A stretch of DNA of 64,000 bases. It comes from Mallotus nudiflorus. Taxonomy: Eukaryota > Streptophyta > Magnoliopsida > Malpighiales > Euphorbiaceae. The stretch's first letter is position 1, and each line of letters begins with the position of its first letter. The notes below the pieces were generated by a model, which saw only the letters and a program-made list of their open reading frames with translations, had not been told where the DNA came from and made no database searches. The DNA is taken from positions 1,687,501-1,751,500 of the forward strand of contig CANTUR010000009.1 of the NCBI GenBank assembly GCA_947683625.1. Direction: 5' to 3'. The position numbers and the translations under genes were made by a program. Shown here one piece after another: positions 21,399-33,553 of the stretch.

Positions 21399-23674
21399 TG
21401 AAAGGAATCGATTATGCAACTTACAAGTATGGTGAGCATAAGCCTAAGTAGGTTGAAATTTTAAAAAATTCACTTGCATAACCCTTCATGACATGAAGAA
21501 TTCCATTCCCAAGGATCCATTTTTCATTTTACATATAGCTAAATATCAAAATAACATATATATACATCAACCTAGGAAACTCTAAGTTTAAGAGAACTTA
21601 CAAACTCCTAGTTTGATGTAGACCATAATAGTTATCTACAAGCTTTGGATGCTTTAGGTTTAACACTTGAATCAAATGCCCTAGCCTCCTAAATGTAAGG
21701 CCTCTAGCCTGAAACATCAAAGCTCCACAAAATCATCTTCTTGCTTTGATTGATTAGATGCAAGTGTCCTCTATATTGACCCTCACAAATCTTGCACTAA
21801 TTTAATTTTTGTAAGAACACATAGGATTTATTTTATGTAAATGTTGTTATCGATTTTGTGGTGTGTCTCTAACTTTTTCTCAATATAACTTCTAACCTTA
21901 GAAACATTTCTTAGGTTATGTATATATATAAAGCATGATCCCTATCATATTATCTTTTATCTAATAAGTATATAACTTGTTATAATAATTATACAAGTTG
22001 TCTATATGATTCATTAATGCACAAAGAAGATGTAAAGAATACATCTCATGTATTATGTCCACATTCATTCTCACACTTACCCATGTAACCTAATCTTTCT
22101 TTTGCAAAAGTCAATAATTTACACATAAAATATAATGTGCCTAATATACCAAATATGTCATGGTCAATAATATAATGTGTATCTAACATGACAAATTTGA
22201 CCATATCCTTTCATATGGACTTGGGCTTAGTAATTGGGCCAACACTTGGCCCAAGCCCAATTGATTATAAAAATGGGCTTAAATTAGGTTCATGGGCTTT
22301 TTAAACATTTTAGATTAATTTTTAATTCAAAACTCTTTTGCGCTTAGGCCTAAACTACTTGGGCCATCAATCTAAGTCCAAGTAGAAACAACATATATTA
22401 TTAATTTAATTCCTTAATTAATATCTCATATTAATTAATTATAAATTAATAATTAAACCCTTACATTAATTGGATTTCATGATATGCTAGAATTATTGCT
22501 TACAAAATAAATCCAATTCCATTAATCTTAATTATTTAATTAAACACTTTAATCAATAATTAGATTAATATTGATGATGATTTGGTGAAACCCTTTTAAG
22601 TGTGATTTACAAGGTTCATGTCAAATTGGCAATAAGAAGATAATATTAACACTTAATATTATTTAAAACTCCTTTTAAATCTAAATGTGAAAATCCTAAT
22701 TATAAACATTTAGTTCTTATAAGTTGTGAGTGACCTTTAGCATCAATATCACAACTACCCAAATAGAAATGAATGCATGTATTGATTCACATGAACCCTT
22801 TGGTCATAATTACCGTGCACTAAAATCCCTTTATTAGAAGATCCCAATACAACCTAGAGTCATGGCTTAGTTAAACTCTAATAATTATATCATATGACCT
22901 TATCTCAAGTTATAATTCTTGATAAAACATAACAAATACTAGAAACACTTTTTTAGCACTAAAACTCAAGCTATGTCATGTTTGTCTTGGCCAAAAACTT
23001 ATTCATCAAGAACAAACTTAGACAGCATGAGATCTTATCTTAATTCACTCTAGATAATGAATCCCTTCTTAATTAAACACTCATCTGTACATTTAACTAA
23101 CTAGAGCCACTATATGTCATATGCCCATATGTGATTAACACAAGTATGTATGTGGTAACAAACCCTAACCACTAAAATGTGGATGATCGTGTCACCTCAG
23201 GTCAATGGACTATATGCACCATTATGACCTAGATTATGATTTTTGACTATAAGTGAATATCCACGCAATCACAAATCTAACATCACTGTTTGATCCACCT
23301 ATCACATGAGTATCCACATGTCTATTCTAGTAGCTCATATCGAGTAGCATGAGACTCATTACCTCCCACTATTAGTATCACATACTAATAAAGGAAAATA
23401 AATATAAGTGATAGTTAAATTAATGTTACCCAAATATTAATTTATCAAGTATAAACATCTTATAACATATGTACTAAATAAATTTGTAGCTCATATTATC
23501 AATAATTTATAGCTCATATTATCAACTTTTGATAATAAATTTTTTAATATGATGCTAATGGATAAATATTAAATTAAATAAACACTTTAGATAATAGAAT
23601 ATTATTTTATTGTGGGATTATTTACAATGTCAAAATATTTGATTGGCCTATAGGGCATACCACCTATACTAATA
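21399..23674 (-). repeat. Copia-1 3' LTR
   Basis: It is homologous over its whole length to 45223-47472 with scattered substitutions and small indels. It contains a GGGCCAACACTTGGCCCAA palindrome at about 22238-22256. On the - strand the polypurine tract AAATGGGAGAT borders it (23675-23690). A hAT remnant lies to its left. Confidence 0.88.
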
Positions 23675-23689
23675 ATCTCCCATTTACAC

Positions 23690-24152
23690 TAGAGCCAATC
23701 ACTATGGTATCTTAGACCCATCTTCTTAAGATATTAATCTAGTTGTAATTGTGTTAGTGCTTTAGAAAGTGGATTAGCCATATTATCGGCTGAAGCTACC
23801 TTTTACAAGAGGACATTGCCCTTTCCAACAAGTTCTTTAATAATATGGAAGCACCTTTCTATGTGTTTGGATCTTTAGTAAGACCTTGGTTCCTTTGCCA
23901 AAGCAATCACTCCATTGTTATTGTAATAAAGAGGAATCAAAGACTCTATCAAAGGAATAACTCCTAGTTCACTAATGAACTTCTTAATCCAAACAGCTTC
24001 TTTAGCAACATCCGATGCAACTATATATTCAGCCTCTATAATGGAATCAACAATGACACTTTTCTAGGAACTCTTCTAGCTCACTTCTCCTCCATTACAA
24101 ATGAAAACAAACCTAAATATAGACTTTCTGCCATCCACATCTGATTGAAAAT
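23690..24152 (-). pseudogene. Copia-1 RNase H (C-terminal part, left of Gypsy-2)
   Basis: C-terminal copia RNase H, which degrades RNA in the replication hybrid. The - strand reads FQSDVDGRKSIF at the insertion border, then SVIVDSIIEAEYIVASDVAK, EAVWIKKFISELGVIP, LYYNNNGVIALAKEPRSY, SKHIERCFHIIKELVGKGNV and DNMANPLSKAL, ending MGLRYHSDWL and a stop. The order matches Copia RNase HI (the EAEY and LYCDN blocks), with Asn replacing an acidic residue in LYYNN. The domain is cut at 24152 by Gypsy-2 and its upstream half resumes at 38830. TSD AAAAT marks the cut. Confidence 0.85.
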
Positions 24153-25571
24153 TGTTATAATGCAAATTAGCATAGTTCTTTAGGGTCATTATAGTTTAGT
24201 TTTCTATAGTTTTTTATTGATTTTGTTTAAGTTTTTATGCATTATTGCTATTTAGACTTATTTATGATGTTGTTATGTTAATTTTATGTTTTGTATGTTT
24301 TCTTAGGCTTAATTCATGCTTGGAAACGTATTTAGATTGACTAAAATGAAGAATGATGTATGAAGAGTAGAAAGGAGGCTTTTGCGGCCAAGTCGTGACA
24401 GGAAGTGATGGTGCCAACTCGTCACACCTATGCCGAGTCATCACTAACTATATAATAAAGGAAGAAGTAATTCCAACTCGTCACATAGTGCTGAATCATG
24501 ATAGAGATATCTTATGCTGAGTTAGCATAGTGGTGCTGACTTCTCCCTCACACCTTTTCAACCTACCTTTTAATTTTTACACCCATTTAAAGAGGCATGA
24601 ATTGGGATGCCAAGAAGACTATAAATACATGAAATTGGTTCTATTTTAGAAGGAAAAAAACACTTAGTTATTAGTTAGAAAATATTAGTATCAATTATGA
24701 GTTTTATTTATTAAAGTATCAAGTGTTAAAAGATATAGTCAAAAGTTCAAGGAAGAGGACCATTCGATATCAAGTGATTTCTAGAAGAAGTAGTGAAGGG
24801 TTTATCAATTCAATCTTGTCCCTTTTCTTTTCTATTTAGTTACTTAATGTTACAAATTCTTCCTTATTATTCTTTAACTTTATTCATTATGTATTTTGAC
24901 TAAGTCTTTGTATGTAGTACAATGATGAATTAATCTATGAACTACATTTTTATCTTGTATAATTCATAGTTGATTTAATTTTAATTGAGTTTTGAATTAT
25001 GTTGTGTATGCTTGATCACCATATATAACTTGTTAATCAATTGTTCACAATGAGAACTAGGACATTTTAGTGGAAATGCAATTAAAATTACTTAGAGGTT
25101 AGAATAATATTTGGAGACAAGATATTCACTTTAAGGGGATAAAGAATTGGCATGGAACTTAATGGTTTTTTTTTTTATCTCTGTAATTTCATGAGAGTGT
25201 GTATGGACTCTAAATGAAAACATCTTTAATTGATAACAATAGTTGCTTTTAAAGATCATTGGCCATATTCTCCAATCAATACATGTAATTTTATATATTG
25301 TTAACTCTTATAGTCCTTGATTAATTCTAAATTGTAATTCTGCATACATTACTTAAAATCATTATTAGTATAATCAATTTAATTAGCGTAGTTAGTAATT
25401 AGTAACTTTAAGTTAATTAGAGAAAATTAATATTATTTTAATATCGTTTGCCTATCCATTAGAGAGTATTTATCCAATTAATACAAAATTTACTCCAAAT
25501 TCCCCAGTGTTCGACACCCTACTAACTATATACTTAGTCTTAGAGATTAGGATTTAATTTGACCCACATCA
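24153..25571 (+). repeat. Gypsy-2 5' LTR
   Basis: TGTTATAATGCAAATTAGC to ...ACCCACATCA. It contains an array of GCCGACTCGTCAC-like units (about 24384-24545), then a TATA-like box CTATAAATACAT at 24619-24630, so the array lies in U3. It is homologous to 37390-38824 throughout. Confidence 0.9.
24619..24630 (+). promoter_or_regulatory. Gypsy-2 LTR TATA-like box
   Basis: CTATAAATACAT lies about 75 bp downstream of the GCCGACTCG-type motif array. The same box is present at 37871-37882 in the 3' LTR. Its position is right for the U3/R border of the LTR promoter. Confidence 0.6.
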
Positions 25572-25600
25572 AATTTTTAGCGTTGTTGCTGAGGAGTTTG
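25572..25600 (+). other. Gypsy-2 primer-binding-site region (decayed)
   Basis: Directly after the LTR, TTTTTAGCGTTGTTGCTGAG matches the Athila/Tat signature (TTTTTGGCGCCGTTGCCGGGGA) with G-to-A and C-to-T changes, consistent with methylated-cytosine decay. Confidence 0.75.
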
Positions 25601-25740
25601 TGTAGTGATTTTTATTGACTTAGGGTAGAGAAAAGTTGTTTTTGGTTTTAATTTATATTTTCTTTTATGATTTATTATTTACTTAATTGTGATTTGTTGT
25701 AAGTTATTTTACAATTTATTATTAATTTTGATTTTTGCTT

Positions 25741-27607
25741 TATATGATGCTTACTAGAAGTGCTAGTGATAATACTCTTAACTTTGATCCTAAAATTGAA
25801 TTGACTTTACGTGATTTATGCAGGGAGTAAAGATATAGAAGAGTGAATCAAAGGGAATTTAATAATATGGCTGAACTGAAAAGAAGAACATTAGGTGACT
25901 TTGCCATGCCCAACATCTCAAGTAGTTTCGAGGGGATTGTAGCCCTAACCATTGTAAATAATAACTTTGAAATTAAGCTAAGTATCATTCAAATAATGCA
26001 GAATAATCAGTTTGGATGTTTATAAGGAGAGGACCCTTATGCTCAAATATTGACTTTCCTTAATGTGTGTGCAACTTTCAAAATAAATGGTATGACCGAT
26101 GATGTAATAAGACTCAAAATTTTCCCATTTTAAGTCAAGGACAAAGGAAAACTTTGGCTTGCTAGTTTGCTAAGTGAATCAATCACAATATAGGATCAAT
26201 TAAAGCAAGCATTTCTTTATAAAAATTTTCCACCATATAAAATAACCAAGTTTTGCAATGAGATCACAAATTTCAAGCAAAAATGGAAGTGAGACAATCT
26301 ATGCAGCTTAGGAGAGATTTAAGGAACTTTAAAGGCAATGCCCACATCATGGATTACTAGATTGGATGATCCCTTAAATTTTCTATAATAGGTTGACAGA
26401 TGAGAATAAGAACATTGTTAATATAGCTTCTGGTGGAAAATGGATGGATAGAACGACTAAATAGGCTATTAATCTGCTTGAAGAACTTGCATCTCAAGGG
26501 TACATGGGTGATGAACCAATAATGGCAAGAGCAAAAGGAGTTTTGGAGCTTGACATTATTACTCTATTGAATGCAATGGTAGATGCTCTCACCGAGTTGG
26601 TAAGTAAAACTCAAATTAGTTTTATGGAAAGTGCTAATGTTGTTTGTGAGTTTTGTGAAGGATCTCATTCATATTCTCAATGTAATGTGAGTACTAATGA
26701 CGATGTGAGTTATGTGCAAGGAGCTTTCAATTAAAGGATAGGGCTTAACTCCAACACTTACAACCCCCAATGGAGAAACCACCTTGGATTCTCTTGGTCA
26801 AATCCATCCTCTCAATTAAACCCTCCATTTAACCCAAACACCAAACCCTAAAACCCACCTGGATTTCCCATGAAATAATAAACCTTCAATCCTAACCATC
26901 CTAAAACTAACCTTGAAGCTCTTATGGAGCAATTTGTCCACCAATAAATGACCATCAATAAATAAAATAAAGAGTAACTTAAGCAACTAAACTCTAAACT
27001 TGAAAAGCTTGCTAGTCATAACCACATCCTTGAAACTCAAATTGGCTAACAAGCCTCCTCCTCTAATACTAAAGCTTTAGGGAAACTTCCTAGCCAACCG
27101 GAGTTTGTACTAAAGGAGACTTGCTAAGAAATTACTTTAAAGGGTGGTAAGTAGGTTGAAAAGGTTTCTAGTAAAAATAATAGAGTGGTTGATGATGATG
27201 AAGGGGTAGTAATTGAAGAAGAGGATGTTAGTAAAAAAGATGCTATTAAGAGTGTAAAGAAGGGAAAAAAAGGACATGTCATACCATCAAAGGATGATGA
27301 ACCTAAAGTGGATTTTAAAACACTTCCTTTTCCTCAAAGGTTGATAAGGCATAGCTTGGATAAAAAATTTGGAAAAATCCTTCACTACCTCAAGGAAATT
27401 ACCATTACCATACCATTTGTGGATGCCATTAGAGACATGTCAGCATGGGGTAAATTTCTCAAGGATATCATTATTCATAAGAACAAGCTTGAAGATTATG
27501 GGTTAGTTTCTCTTATTGAAGAATATAAGTCTATGTATTCCAAATCCCCACTAAAGCTTAAGGATCCCGGTTGTTTTATGGTTCCTTATGTAATTGGAGA
27601 TACTTAA
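25741..27607 (+). pseudogene. Gypsy-2 gag
   Basis: Gag of Athila/Tat type. It starts MLTRSASDNTLNFDPKIEL at about 25747, then RTLGDFAMPNISSSFEGIV and SIIQIMQNNQFGCL (25843-26025). The retrotrans_gag core follows: EDPYAQILTFLNVCATFKIN, MTDDVIRLKIFPF and LWLASLLSESITI. A zinc-knuckle-like CEFCEGSHSYSQCN is at 26641-26680. The Gag-protease linker is an open frame at 27185-27607 with LPFPQRLIRHSLDKKFGKIL and KDPGCFMVPYVIGDT. Several stops break the first half, while the linker is still open over 140 codons. Confidence 0.82.
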
Positions 27608-28066
27608 TTTGATAAAGCTTTATGTGATATTAGTGCTCGTATTATTCTTATGCCTTACTCTATTTGTAAAAGGTTAGATTTAGAAGAAATTAAGCCTACA
27701 AATATGTGTCTTTCCATGGCGGACAAATCTATTACTTATCCACTAAACATTCTTGAAAATGTACCAACTAAAGTGGGAAAGTTTGAAATACTAGCTGATT
27801 TTTTTATGATGGACATGGAAGAAGATCTTGAAATCCCTATCTTATTTAGGAGACCATTTTTTATGACAGTAAGAGCAATTAATGATATGAAAAGAGGAAA
27901 GATTACATTAGAGGTGGACAATGAGCATATGGAATTCGATGTGTTTAAAATGATGAAGTCTACACCAATGGAAGTGGTAAGTAGAATTGACTCTGTTGAT
28001 ACTATAAATGAATGCATCAGTGAGGTGATACATGAATGTTTAAGGCAAGACCCTATTAAGTCATAA
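27608..28066 (+). pseudogene. Gypsy-2 aspartic protease
   Basis: This continues the gag linker frame after one stop: FDKALCDISARIILMPYSIC, where the family active site D-L-G-A-S has become D-I-S-A-R. Then come LSMADKSITYPLNILENVPT, GKFEILADFFMMDMEEDLEI, RRPFFMTVRAINDMKRGKIT and LEVDNEHMEFDVF. From 27650 to 28066 the frame is open for 138 codons. The fold blocks are clear, but the Gly-to-Ser and Ser-to-Arg changes at the active site should abolish activity. Confidence 0.85.
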
Positions 28067-28164
28067 ATGGTTTTGGGATCAATTATATATATTCCTCCTC
28101 AAAGGACCTCAAGGTTTGAACCTTTACGAATGATGATCCGGAGTCTACCTCACCAAATGAAGAA

Positions 28165-29110
28165 GTGAAGCTAAAGCTCAAGCCTTTACCATCAAATCTA
28201 AGATATGCATTTCTTGAATCTAACTTTAAATTTCCTTTTATTGTGAATTCATTTTTACATAGTAATAATGTTGATGCTTTACGTGATGTGTTGCTTAGTC
28301 ATAAAACTACCATTGGTTATTCTCAAAATGATTTGAAGGGTATTGGCCCTAATATGTGTATGCATAGAATCCTCTGAGAGGATAATGCAAAGTCTTCCAT
28401 TGAAGGGCAAAGGTGACTAAATCCCACTCTCAAAGAGGTGGTGGGAAAGGAAGTAACTAAGTTTTTTAATAATGGAATCATATATTCCATTTGTGATAGT
28501 AAATAGGTGAGTGCCTTGTTTTAAAAAAAGGAGGCTTAACCGTTGTTAAGAATGAAGCTAATGATTTAATACTTACTAAAACTATCACTGGATGGCGTAT
28601 ATGTATTGACTACATGAAGTTAAATAAAGCAACAACGAAAGATCATTTTCCATTACCTTTCATTGACCAAGTTCTTGAGAGATTAGCCAACTTTTTTTTA
28701 TTATTGTTACTTAGATGGACTTAGTAGCTTTTATCAAATTCCTATTCACCCCGAGGACCAAGCTAAGACCACCTTCACATGTCCATATGGTACTTTTACT
28801 TTTAGGTGTATGCCTTTTGGTTTATGCAATGCACCAGCAACCTTTCAAAGATGGATTTTTTCAATATTTAATGATTTACTTGATGATTGTGTAAAGGTTT
28901 TTATAGATGACTTTAGTGTGTATGGTATTAATTTCTCTCATTATCTAGACAATCTTTCTAAAGTTCTTGATAGGAGTATCGAGTATAGGTTGGTCTTAAA
29001 TTGGGAAAAATGCCACTTCATGGCATAAGAAGTAATAGTTCTGGGATACTCAGTATAAAAAAGAGGCATTAAAGTTGATAGGGCAAAGATAGAAGTGATT
29101 GCTAATTTGC
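28165..29110 (+). pseudogene. Gypsy-2 reverse transcriptase
   Basis: The connector reads LKPLPSNLRYAFLE, SHKTTIGYSQNDLKGIGPNM and CMHRIL (28165-28377). RT follows: TGWRICIDYMKLNKATTKDH, FPLPFIDQVLERLA, a short frame break, then KTTFTCPYGTFTF-like text and MPFGLCNAPATFQRW (28810). The catalytic box VFIDDFSVYG (28894-28923) keeps both aspartates. LNWEKCHFMA and, after a stop, RGIKVDRAKIEVI with DMRSFFGH follow. It is more intact than Gypsy-1 RT. Confidence 0.88.
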
Positions 29111-29179
29111 CATCCCCGAAGTGTGTTAAAGATATGAGAAGCTTTTTTGGACATACGAGTTTTTATCAGAGACTTTTCC

Positions 29180-29708
29180 AAGATCGCAAAGCCATTATGC
29201 AAACTACTTGCTAAGGATGTTGTTTTTGAATTTGATGAAGCATATGTTGATGCATTTGAAGCCTTGAAGAGGGTTCTTATTTCAACACCTATTTTACAAC
29301 CGCCTCATTAGGAGCAACCATGTAAGATTATGTGTGATGTAAGTAATTTTGCAGTAGGGGTTGTTTTGGGCCAAAAGAAGGAAGGAAGACAAGCCATTTA
29401 TTATCTACTATGCTAACAATTTGCTTGATAAGGCTCAAATCAACTATACCACTACGAAGGAGTTGCTTACTATTTTTTTATGAATTTGACAAGTTTAGAG
29501 CATATATTGTGGGATAAAAAGTGATTGTGTATTCAGACCATGGCACTCTTAAGTATCTTCTAAGCAAGAAGGATACAAAGCCTCGACTCCTAAGGTGGAT
29601 TTTAATGCTTCAAGAGTTTGACTGGGAAGTGAGAGATAAGAAAGGGAGGTGAAAACCTTATTATGGGTCATCTATCAAGGCTAGATAAAAAAGGGTTAAA
29701 GAAACATG
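29180..29708 (+). pseudogene. Gypsy-2 RNase H
   Basis: FEFDEAYVDAFEALKRVLIS, then CKIMCDVSNFAVGVVLGQKK and EGRQAIYY (29320-29400), then a frame shift to YTTTKELLT-like text, a VIVYSDHGTLKYL-like block and the closing DKKG...GHLSRLDKK (29640-29690). The first catalytic Asp block (CDVS) and the TDHAAL block (here SDHGTL) are present. Solo LTR B2 follows directly at 29709. Confidence 0.78.
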
Positions 29709-31254
29709 TGTTAGTGATATGCACTAGGTCCATCATTTGTGATTATGTATTGACTTTATTATTTTATTAATAAAGAGGTATTATATTATCATTTGATTTT
29801 ATGATAATTACATGAATGGTTAATTCTTACTAAGGCCATCAAGTATGTGACTTGATAGTAAAACCCTTAGATTAAAATAAGAGTTCTATTCTAATTATCC
29901 CTAGCCATTTATTCATTATATGAATATTAAAGTATTAAGGCTAGTATGATGTTGACTGATGGTTATGTTTTACTAATCATAAATATGAGATATTAAGTCA
30001 ACTCATAGGTACATGATGAGAGATCATATACTGGATTGACCCACTATGAGAATACTACATAGATTATTGTCATAAGTACTTCTTATCACAGTAATTTTAT
30101 TTCGATCCTTTGACCTTGAAATCATCATGGATTTCTACATAACTATTTTATGTTTTGACACATTCTAACATTGTCTTTAACCAGATGATTAAAAGAATGT
30201 TGTTGGATATAAAATTAGTTATGTGAGGAATGTGAGTGATTTAGAAGGAATTTATCCCTCATTAATATGAGAAAGATATCTAGAGGCCCCTTGATGAGAT
30301 AGACTGAATGAAAATGCATGGCCATGCTGAAATGAATTGATAAAGAGTTATCATTTTCAGTCTACTTGGAATCAAGTCATAATATTGAACTATATAAGGA
30401 TGACATTCTATGCCTTATGTTCAATTAAGATATCATGTGATAAAGGGACAATAAAATTCACTGTAATTAGGTTATGTTGGATTATTGACTTCACATGACT
30501 TGGGTAGTCATAATGTCTTGCTAGAGGCCACTTATGACTTGTAGGCCTAAATAGAGATTTAGGCCCACTGCCAATGTTATGTGAACCTACAGGGTCACAC
30601 ACTTAGAACAAGCCCAAAACGGATATGGGTTTAATAAGCCCAAAATAAACTCTGTGGAAATAAATAATTAAAGTGTTTTATTTATTTATTTATTTGTTTA
30701 TTTATTTAAGATAAATGTTATTTTAAATAAATAAATAAGATATTATTTTTGATTTGTTTTTTAAACAAAATCAGAATATAATAAATGGAAAATTACCAAA
30801 AGGTTATTGGTAAGTGAAACCCTAACTTGGAGTCTATAAATATGTTATATTCTCTAGGGTTTCACACACTTGTTTTTGCCTCCAAATTCGTTTTCTTTCC
30901 TCTTAGAAAACAAAGACAGAGTTTTTCCTTTTGTTCTTGATTTGTGAGACAGTCAAGAGGTTGCTAGCACACACACTCAAATTCGTTTTGTGAAGGGCTG
31001 TTCGTGTGGATACCTATAGAGGACGCATCCTTTTGGAGACGTCTTAATCCGAACAACCAAGCCAAAAAGCTCGAGGTAAGGTGTCACCGGTGTGAACCTC
31101 CTCTCACCCTTCCAGAGAATCTTGCCTCTTCTGCGTTTTGGTAAGATTATTAAAAACCCTAGATTTAATCAATTAGTCGAATTACATGGATCCTGGCTTG
31201 GGAACGTGATAAAATTTTAATTTTTCCGCTGCGTTTGCATCACGGAACCCAACA
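29709..31254 (+). mobile_element. Solo LTR B2 (1546 bp) between Gypsy-2 RNase H and integrase
   Basis: TGTTAGTGATATGC...ACGGAACCCAACA with exact 5-bp TSDs ACATG (29704-29708 and 31255-31259). TATA-like box TCTATAAATATG at 30833-30844; a TTTA microsatellite at about 30680-30715. It is homologous to B1 and B3 along its length and has no internal coding region. Confidence 0.93.
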
Positions 31255-32400
31255 ACATGATGATGGTGTGCCAGTTAATGAGACATTTCATGGTGAACAT
31301 TTACTTAGTTTGCCATTAAAGGAACTTCCATGGTTTGTGGACGTTACTAATTATCTTGTGAGTGGTATTCTTCCTTATGGGATGGATTATCATTAAAGGA
31401 AAAAGTTTTTACATGATAGTAAATTCTAATATTGGGAGGAGCAATTGCTTTACAAGAGGTGTGCAAATTGTTTGATTAGGAGATGTATGCCTCAAGATGA
31501 AGTGCAAGATGTTTTGAAACATTGTCATTCTTTGATTATTGGTGGACACTTTGGTGCATCAAAAGTAATATATAAGGTACTATAATCTAGTTTTTAGTGC
31601 CCTACATTATTCAAGGATGTTAGAGATTTTTGTGTTTATATGTGATAGGTGCCAAAGAATAGTTAATATTTCCAGGAAAAAAGATATACCTTTGAAAGGA
31701 ATTCTTAAAGTTAAGCTTTTTGATGTTTGGGGGGTATAGATTTTATAGGTCCATTTCCTAGTTCTTTAGGCTACAAGTATATCTTAGTTATGGTTGACTA
31801 TGTCTTAAAATGGGCAGAAGCAATACCAACAATTACTAATGATGCAAAGGTTGCCAAGAAAATGCTTAAGAAAATAATTTTTCCAATGTTTGGCACTCTT
31901 AGAGCATTGATTAGTGATGGAGGTTCACACTTTTACAATCATGTAATAGAGGCTCTTTTGAAAAAGTATGGGGTGACTCACAAGATTGTCACCCCGTATC
32001 ATCGTCAAATAAGTGGGCAGGTTGAGGTTAGTAATAGAGAGATAAAGTGGATTCTTGAGAAAATGATTTTTTTAAGAAAGGATTGGGCACTGAAGTTAAA
32101 TGATGCCTTATGGGCATATAGGATAGCCTTTAAAACCTCAATTAGCCTTACTCCTTACCAATTGATATATGGAAAGTCTTATCATTTACCCGTTGAACTA
32201 GAGCATAGGCATATTGGGCAACAAGGGCTTTGAATTTTGAATTGAAAAAGACCAATAAGAAGAGATTACCTTAACTTAATGAATTGGATGAGTTAAGAAT
32301 GAATGCTTATGAAAATGCAAAATTATACACAGATCGTACCAAGTTATGGCATGACAAGAAGGACTTTTATGAGGGAGAGCTCGTTCTCCTTATAATTTAA
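31255..32400 (+). pseudogene. Gypsy-2 integrase
   Basis: The H2C2 zinc region comes first (CMPQDEVQDVLKHCHSLIIG, GHFGASKV, about 31480-31570). The rve core is largely open from 31727 to 32233: GIDFIGPFPSSLGYKYILVM, VDYVLKWAEAIPT, RALISDGGSHFYNHVIEALL and GQVEVSNREIKWILEKM. The catalytic D, D and E (GIDF, ISDGG, VEVSNRE) are all present. It continues WALKLNDALWAYRIAFKTSI and TPYQLIYGKSYHLPVELEH, the typical Athila/Tat tail. The zinc finger part has stops. It is the best preserved enzyme domain in the window. Confidence 0.9.
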
Positions 32401-33553
32401 AATTGAAATTATTTCCAGGCAAGTTGAAGTCTAGATGATTGAGTAAAGTTCATCCTCATGGTGCAATAGATATTGCTAATTAAAAGGGGGAAACTTTTAA
32501 GGTTAATGGACATCGTCTCAAGCTATATTTGATCGGTGAAGCAATTGATCAAGGTCGGTTAATCTCTCTCTCTACACCTTAATTTCGCCAAGGTTGAACT
32601 ATAAACCATTAAATTGAGCAAGGTACTGATTACACATTTTTATTTAGTTATTATTTTATTTTATTGCATTTTTTTGTTTTATTATTTTTGGAATTAATTG
32701 AACCATATTCTAATATTAGTCATATTAATAATTTTACTAATAGTTCTTTTAAATTTAAGTTAATCTTTTTATTATATTCATATTTTATATTTGTAGTTTA
32801 TTTACAAAATACACATATTTATTGTATTTATACCCAACTTCTTTTTTTTTTTGTTCTTTTATTCAGTGTATAAAAATATATGGTGTATGTATAGTAGTGT
32901 GTCAAGTCGGTACAATGATGTCGACTCATTATAAAGAACTCTTGTGCTGAGTCGGCATAGTGGTGCCGACTCGTACCTTATATAACCTCACATATACACA
33001 TTTCTATATAATTAATAATAATATGTATATATATACATATATAGATATATTTACTTATCCATTCTATTTATTTATTTTTCTTTTTTTTTAGTTTTTTTGT
33101 CTTATATCTATAACCAATTCCTAAAACAATATTAAGAAAAATGAAAAGTCATGTTCCTTTCCAAGAAAGGTCATGACCTTTCACCATCAACTTACACCCT
33201 ACCGTTATACCTATATCTACATCTCATTTGACTTATGTTTTTTTTATTCTTTACTTACACCTATTCCCATTCCGACATACCTCTCTGAATTTTCATACAT
33301 TTTCTTATTTCATCCTTACACAAATTCTTTCTTCTTCTTCTTCATCTTCTTACCATTTTCCTACTTTACCTACACTTGCCTTTTTATATTATCCTTAACC
33401 TAACTGAATCCCACCATTTTATTTTCCATTATTATCTTTTCTTTTCATTTTCTCTAAATATTTACTTTTATACTCTTACACTATACCCATTATCCTCACC
33501 ATTTTCTTAATCTTTTGCACACTACTACTCTTGTTACTATCACATTGTAGCTT
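32401..33553 (+). other. Gypsy-2 3' non-coding spacer with motif cluster and pyrimidine-rich tract
   Basis: Between the integrase and the extra 3' frame. At 32901-32976 lies a cluster of the same GCCGACTCG-type motif that fills the LTR U3, followed at once by a TATA-like CTTATATAACC (32977-32987). From about 33160 to 33540 the + strand is strongly C/T-rich, with many CTTC, TTTC and ACC words. Open frames here are low-complexity and not convincing. Confidence 0.6.

Noticed and set aside
27736..28017. - strand open frame of 93 codons
   Set aside because: It is the exact antisense of the Gypsy-2 protease, which has clear family motifs on the + strand.
31727..32233. Possible viral or host integrase gene
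   Set aside because: The 168-codon open stretch is the conserved core of Gypsy-2 integrase, flanked by the other pol domains in the normal order.
32664..33403. Two low-complexity open frames (Phe/Tyr/Leu-rich) in the Gypsy-2 spacer
   Set aside because: They reflect a C/T-rich tract; no membrane protein family or conserved motif is visible, so an env gene cannot be claimed.
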